Below, one piece after another: positions 61,528-64,000 of a stretch of DNA of 64,000 bases (within the stretch, counting starts at the first letter, position 1; the number at the start of each line of letters is the position of its first letter). Source of the DNA: Deltaproteobacteria bacterium HGW-Deltaproteobacteria-15 (lineage in GTDB: Bacteria; Desulfobacterota; DSM-4660; Desulfatiglandales; HGW-15); assembly GCA_002840535.1 (NCBI GenBank), contig PHBH01000048.1, forward strand, positions 2,148-66,147. The letters are read 5' to 3'. The notes beneath the pieces were generated by a model. That model was not told the DNA's origin and searched no databases. It was given only the letters and a program-made list of their open reading frames with translations. The position numbers and the translations under genes were made by a program.

Positions 61528-61727
61528 GAATATAGAGATTTTTCCCTCGGTGTGTCAACGGGCCTGATTTGTTGTATAGTACGGATGGTCACGATACTGG
61601 ATTAAACCTATTCACCTTACAAGGGACTCATGAAAATATGGGGTTGAACAAGAGAAGAAGGCTCGCGGGCGAAAGCGTCGATTCGAAATTTCCTTTGGTC
61701 TGAACGCCGACTCAAGAGAGAGATGAA

Positions 61728-63458
61728 ATGGGTAATCTGGTGATTGTCTCGAACCGCAGCCCCTTTCACTTTACTACGGAGTTTCTCGAAAACGCAGAAG
61801 AGTGTCTGAGGAAGGGAGTTGCCCCCAAATCGCCCGGCTTCGGGGAAGGCGGCTTGGTGCAGGCAATGGCCGGGCTATTGAGAGGGGGGGAGTGGAACCC
61901 CACATGGATAGGGGCTTCCATGGGTGACAGAGATGTCGATGTCGCGAGGGGGCGCTACTCCGATCTGTTCCAGAGGATGCTGGATGAAAACCATGCTCCT
62001 GAACATTTCCCGCACATCGAAATCGGTCACGATCATAGGATGCGTTTCCGGTATCGGGACTATTCCTTCCGCATGAGATTCGTGCTTTTCGACATTACCC
62101 ATATGCACAGCTACTACAGCAGATTTGCCAACGGTTTCTTGTGGCCCATCATGCACCTTACCAGGACTCCTCTTTTTTATCAGACAACAAAGGCCTTCCC
62201 GAGGCCGGCCTTCGAGAAGAATGACTTCATACAGTATACGAGCAGCGCCGTGACATTCGCCAACACTATCTGGGACGAGATCCGCCGTTCCAACCGCTTT
62301 GGAGAGCAGTTTGTGGTGTGGAACCAGGATTATCATCTCATGCAGATAGCCGAATTGTATAAAGCCCTGCTGGCCGCAGAAGGTCACACCGGATCCGACA
62401 GAAGGAGAGTCCACGTCGGACAATTCATCCACACGCCGTTTTTCAACATCCACGAAATTCAGGGGCTCATCCGCCAGGACAAGAGGAAGAGGGTGAAGAT
62501 GCAGATCCACGATCCCTTTGGCGACAGCATGGAAACGGTGCTGCAGAAGATCACCTGGGGGATGCTCGCCAATGATTTTGTAGGCTTCCATACTAAAGAA
62601 TACTGCGACAATTTTCTGGAAGCCGTGCAGGAGTGGTTTCCGGTGAACATCCGTGTGACCGGACAGTGGTATGAGATCAGCTACCAGGACCGGGTTACCA
62701 CCATCGGCGCCTTCCCCATCGGGCTCGACGTGCAAAGGATTCTCTCGGAAGTCTCTGCGGGGAAACGATTCAGATACAGATTCGAGTCAATGGATATTCA
62801 TGAGAGGATATCGAAAGACAAGAAAGCCGGCCTGACCATTTTTGGTGGTCTGGAGAGGTGCGACTACACAAAAGGGCTCGTGGAAAGGCTTGAGATCTTC
62901 GCCAGAGCCCTTTCCGTCATGAGGGAAGGCGGACGAGAGGCACGCTTTTACCAGGTCACGGCTCCCAGCAGGTCCGAGAATCCGGATTACCGAAATCTCG
63001 AGCAGGTGCTGCATCGGGAAGTTCTCAGGCTGAATGGAGACCTGGGCGGTCAGACGATCATTCACATCGACAAAGGTATTCCGGTTCCTCAGAACTACCG
63101 ATTCATGAAAGAGGTGAATGTCATGATGGTGACCCCGTTGGAAGATGGAATGAATCTGGTGGCTTTCGAGTACATTCTCTCTCAAAAATTCGTCAAGCCT
63201 GGAGAGAGGGGAATCCTGGTCCTCAGCTCAAGCGGTGCTTCGCGTGTTCTCAAAGCAAAAGGGTTCGGGGAAAAGGACGGGGTTGTTTACATCAATCCGT
63301 TGCGTCCGAAGGATGCCGGAACGAAGACCGTGGATGCTATGGAACGCGGGGTGCGGATATCCGATCGACTGATTCGTTATGTGGAAGAGGAGCGCAGGGT
63401 GGACGACTGGGCAAAAAACAATATCGATGCGATCGTGGAGAGTCGAAAACTTGACTGA
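61728..63458 (+). CDS. otsA: Trehalose-6-phosphate synthase-like glycosyltransferase (GT20)
   Basis: A 576-residue GT20 enzyme transferring glucose from a nucleotide sugar to a phosphorylated acceptor, normally glucose-6-phosphate. Signature regions include GEGGLVQAMAGL near the N-terminus, NQDYHLMQIAEL, GQFIHTPFFN, KGLVERLEIFARAL, and the donor-site segment VTPLEDGMNLVAFEYI. It is longer than E. coli OtsA (474), so a glucosylglycerol-phosphate or other GT20 role cannot be excluded. No otsB phosphatase is adjacent. It points to a compatible solute. Confidence 0.82.
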   Translation: MGNLVIVSNRSPFHFTTEFLENAEECLRKGVAPKSPGFGEGGLVQAMAGLLRGGEWNPTWIGASMGDRDVDVARGRYSDLFQRMLDENHAPEHFPHIEIGHDHRMRFRYRDYSFRMRFVLFDITHMHSYYSRFANGFLWPIMHLTRTPLFYQTTKAFPRPAFEKNDFIQYTSSAVTFANTIWDEIRRSNRFGEQFVVWNQDYHLMQIAELYKALLAAEGHTGSDRRRVHVGQFIHTPFFNIHEIQGLIRQDKRKRVKMQIHDPFGDSMETVLQKITWGMLANDFVGFHTKEYCDNFLEAVQEWFPVNIRVTGQWYEISYQDRVTTIGAFPIGLDVQRILSEVSAGKRFRYRFESMDIHERISKDKKAGLTIFGGLERCDYTKGLVERLEIFARALSVMREGGREARFYQVTAPSRSENPDYRNLEQVLHREVLRLNGDLGGQTIIHIDKGIPVPQNYRFMKEVNVMMVTPLEDGMNLVAFEYILSQKFVKPGERGILVLSSSGASRVLKAKGFGEKDGVVYINPLRPKDAGTKTVDAMERGVRISDRLIRYVEEERRVDDWAKNNIDAIVESRKLD

Positions 63459-63461
63459 GAA

Positions 63462-64000
63462 TCACTGCAAGGTCGTCCAGATACGATTGATCTTCTTCAC
63501 ATAGGCGACCGTCTCTTTGGCGGAGCCGCTGACCAGCAAAAGCACCTTTGAGATGGAATCCCAGGAGTTCGGATTCAGACCCATTTGGGCTGCCAGCTGT
63601 TGGGCCTTGAGTATGGTGTATTTGCCGGCATTGTAAGAGGCGAACATGAAATTGAGGCGATCCTGAACCGTCATCGACTCCTGCCACTCATTCCACATCA
63701 CCCAATTATAATAGATCCCGGCTGCGATGTTCCAACGGGGCTGCTGCGGGTCGCTCCAGATAAAAGGGTTCTTGTCAGTGATTTCCCGGAAAGTCCCAGG
63801 GAGGATCTGCATGATGCCCATTGCTCCGTCTTGTGATTGAACAGTCGGCCTCAGATTGGACTCGGCGATAGCTTGAGCCTTGAAGTATCTCCAATCGAAA
63901 TGGGAGCCGAAGTAGCGGATAGAGTACTTCAAGAAGTAACGGTCATACTCCGAATTGTTCTTGTACGTTTCGGATGGATGTGCCCGGGAAGGAAGAGAGA
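63462..64000 (-). CDS. Lytic transglycosylase, SLT domain (5' part outside window)
   Basis: C-terminal part of a peptidoglycan-cleaving enzyme. The catalytic Glu is in AQAIAESNLRP, followed by GAMGIMQILPGTF and NIAAGIYYNWVMW, then FASYNAGKYTI, the usual SLT family order. The frame stays open through the right edge of the window on the minus strand, so the protein is truncated here. It is convergent with the GT20 gene, 3 bp apart. Confidence 0.85.
   Translation of the reverse strand, partial: SLPSRAHPSETYKNNSEYDRYFLKYSIRYFGSHFDWRYFKAQAIAESNLRPTVQSQDGAMGIMQILPGTFREITDKNPFIWSDPQQPRWNIAAGIYYNWVMWNEWQESMTVQDRLNFMFASYNAGKYTILKAQQLAAQMGLNPNSWDSISKVLLLVSGSAKETVAYVKKINRIWTTLQ

Noticed and set aside
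1..64000. tRNA or rRNA genes
   Set aside because: I looked for T-loop consensus segments and rRNA signatures on both strands by eye and found none. A tRNAscan run could still find one that I missed.

Overview
The window looks like chromosomal DNA of an anaerobic, flagellated bacterium, most like the Desulfobacterota (the sulfate-reducing or syntrophic former Deltaproteobacteria). This is an inference from gene families: a 4TM/12TM fused TRAP permease with a TAXI binding protein, many solute ABC transporters, anaerobic GlpAB, a bacterial V-type ATPase operon of the E-DUF2764-A-B-D-I-K type, sigma-54 two-component genes and a candidate selenoprotein. I found no rRNA, tRNA, phage, complete insertion sequence or CRISPR array. 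Both ends cut a gene.

Layout: 0-8 kb holds a phosphodiesterase-like gene (5' truncated), a LacI regulator, two tandem MalK/UgpC-like ATPases without permeases, and a complete NMT1/TauABC-like importer; two copies of a MITE-like repeat sit in this block. 8-12 kb holds an epimerase, a LarA-like protein, a beta-hydroxyacid dehydrogenase and a Tyr/Gly-rich lipoprotein. 12-23 kb holds an orphan membrane histidine kinase, glycerol genes glpA, glpB and glpK (no glpC), a Lpd/MerA-like oxidoreductase, a 6-phosphogluconate dehydrogenase, a broken CMD/AhpD-like gene and a TVP38 membrane protein. 23-31 kb is the translation cluster thrS-infC-rpmI-rplT-pheS-pheT-merR with an attenuator-like leader, followed by an SDR gene. 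31-36 kb is a full livKHMGF operon. 36-41 kb is a sigma-54 two-component module with shared palindromic operators. 41-47 kb holds an FGE-domain protein, TRAP-TAXI and an acyl-CoA synthetase. 47-55 kb (minus strand) is the V-ATPase operon. 55-64 kb holds glcD, a c-di-GMP-I riboswitch in front of a small gene, an S1-like gene coupled to a candidate selenocysteine HMA lipoprotein, trpS, a DUF2845 protein, cobU, an OtsA-like GT20 enzyme and a partial lytic transglycosylase.

The genes suggest a heterotrophic anaerobe that imports amino acids, carboxylates and small organics, uses glycerol and hydroxyacids, and may couple ion (probably Na+) gradients to ATP. The most interesting unannotated signals are an in-frame UGA with a bacterial SECIS-like stem-loop at 59350-59385, a sigma-28-like promoter plus c-di-GMP-I riboswitch at 57349-57525, a sigma-54 promoter with NtrC-like palindromes at 37257-37351 and 38877-38916, and a recurrent class of 7-bp-period repeats in at least eight gaps between genes.
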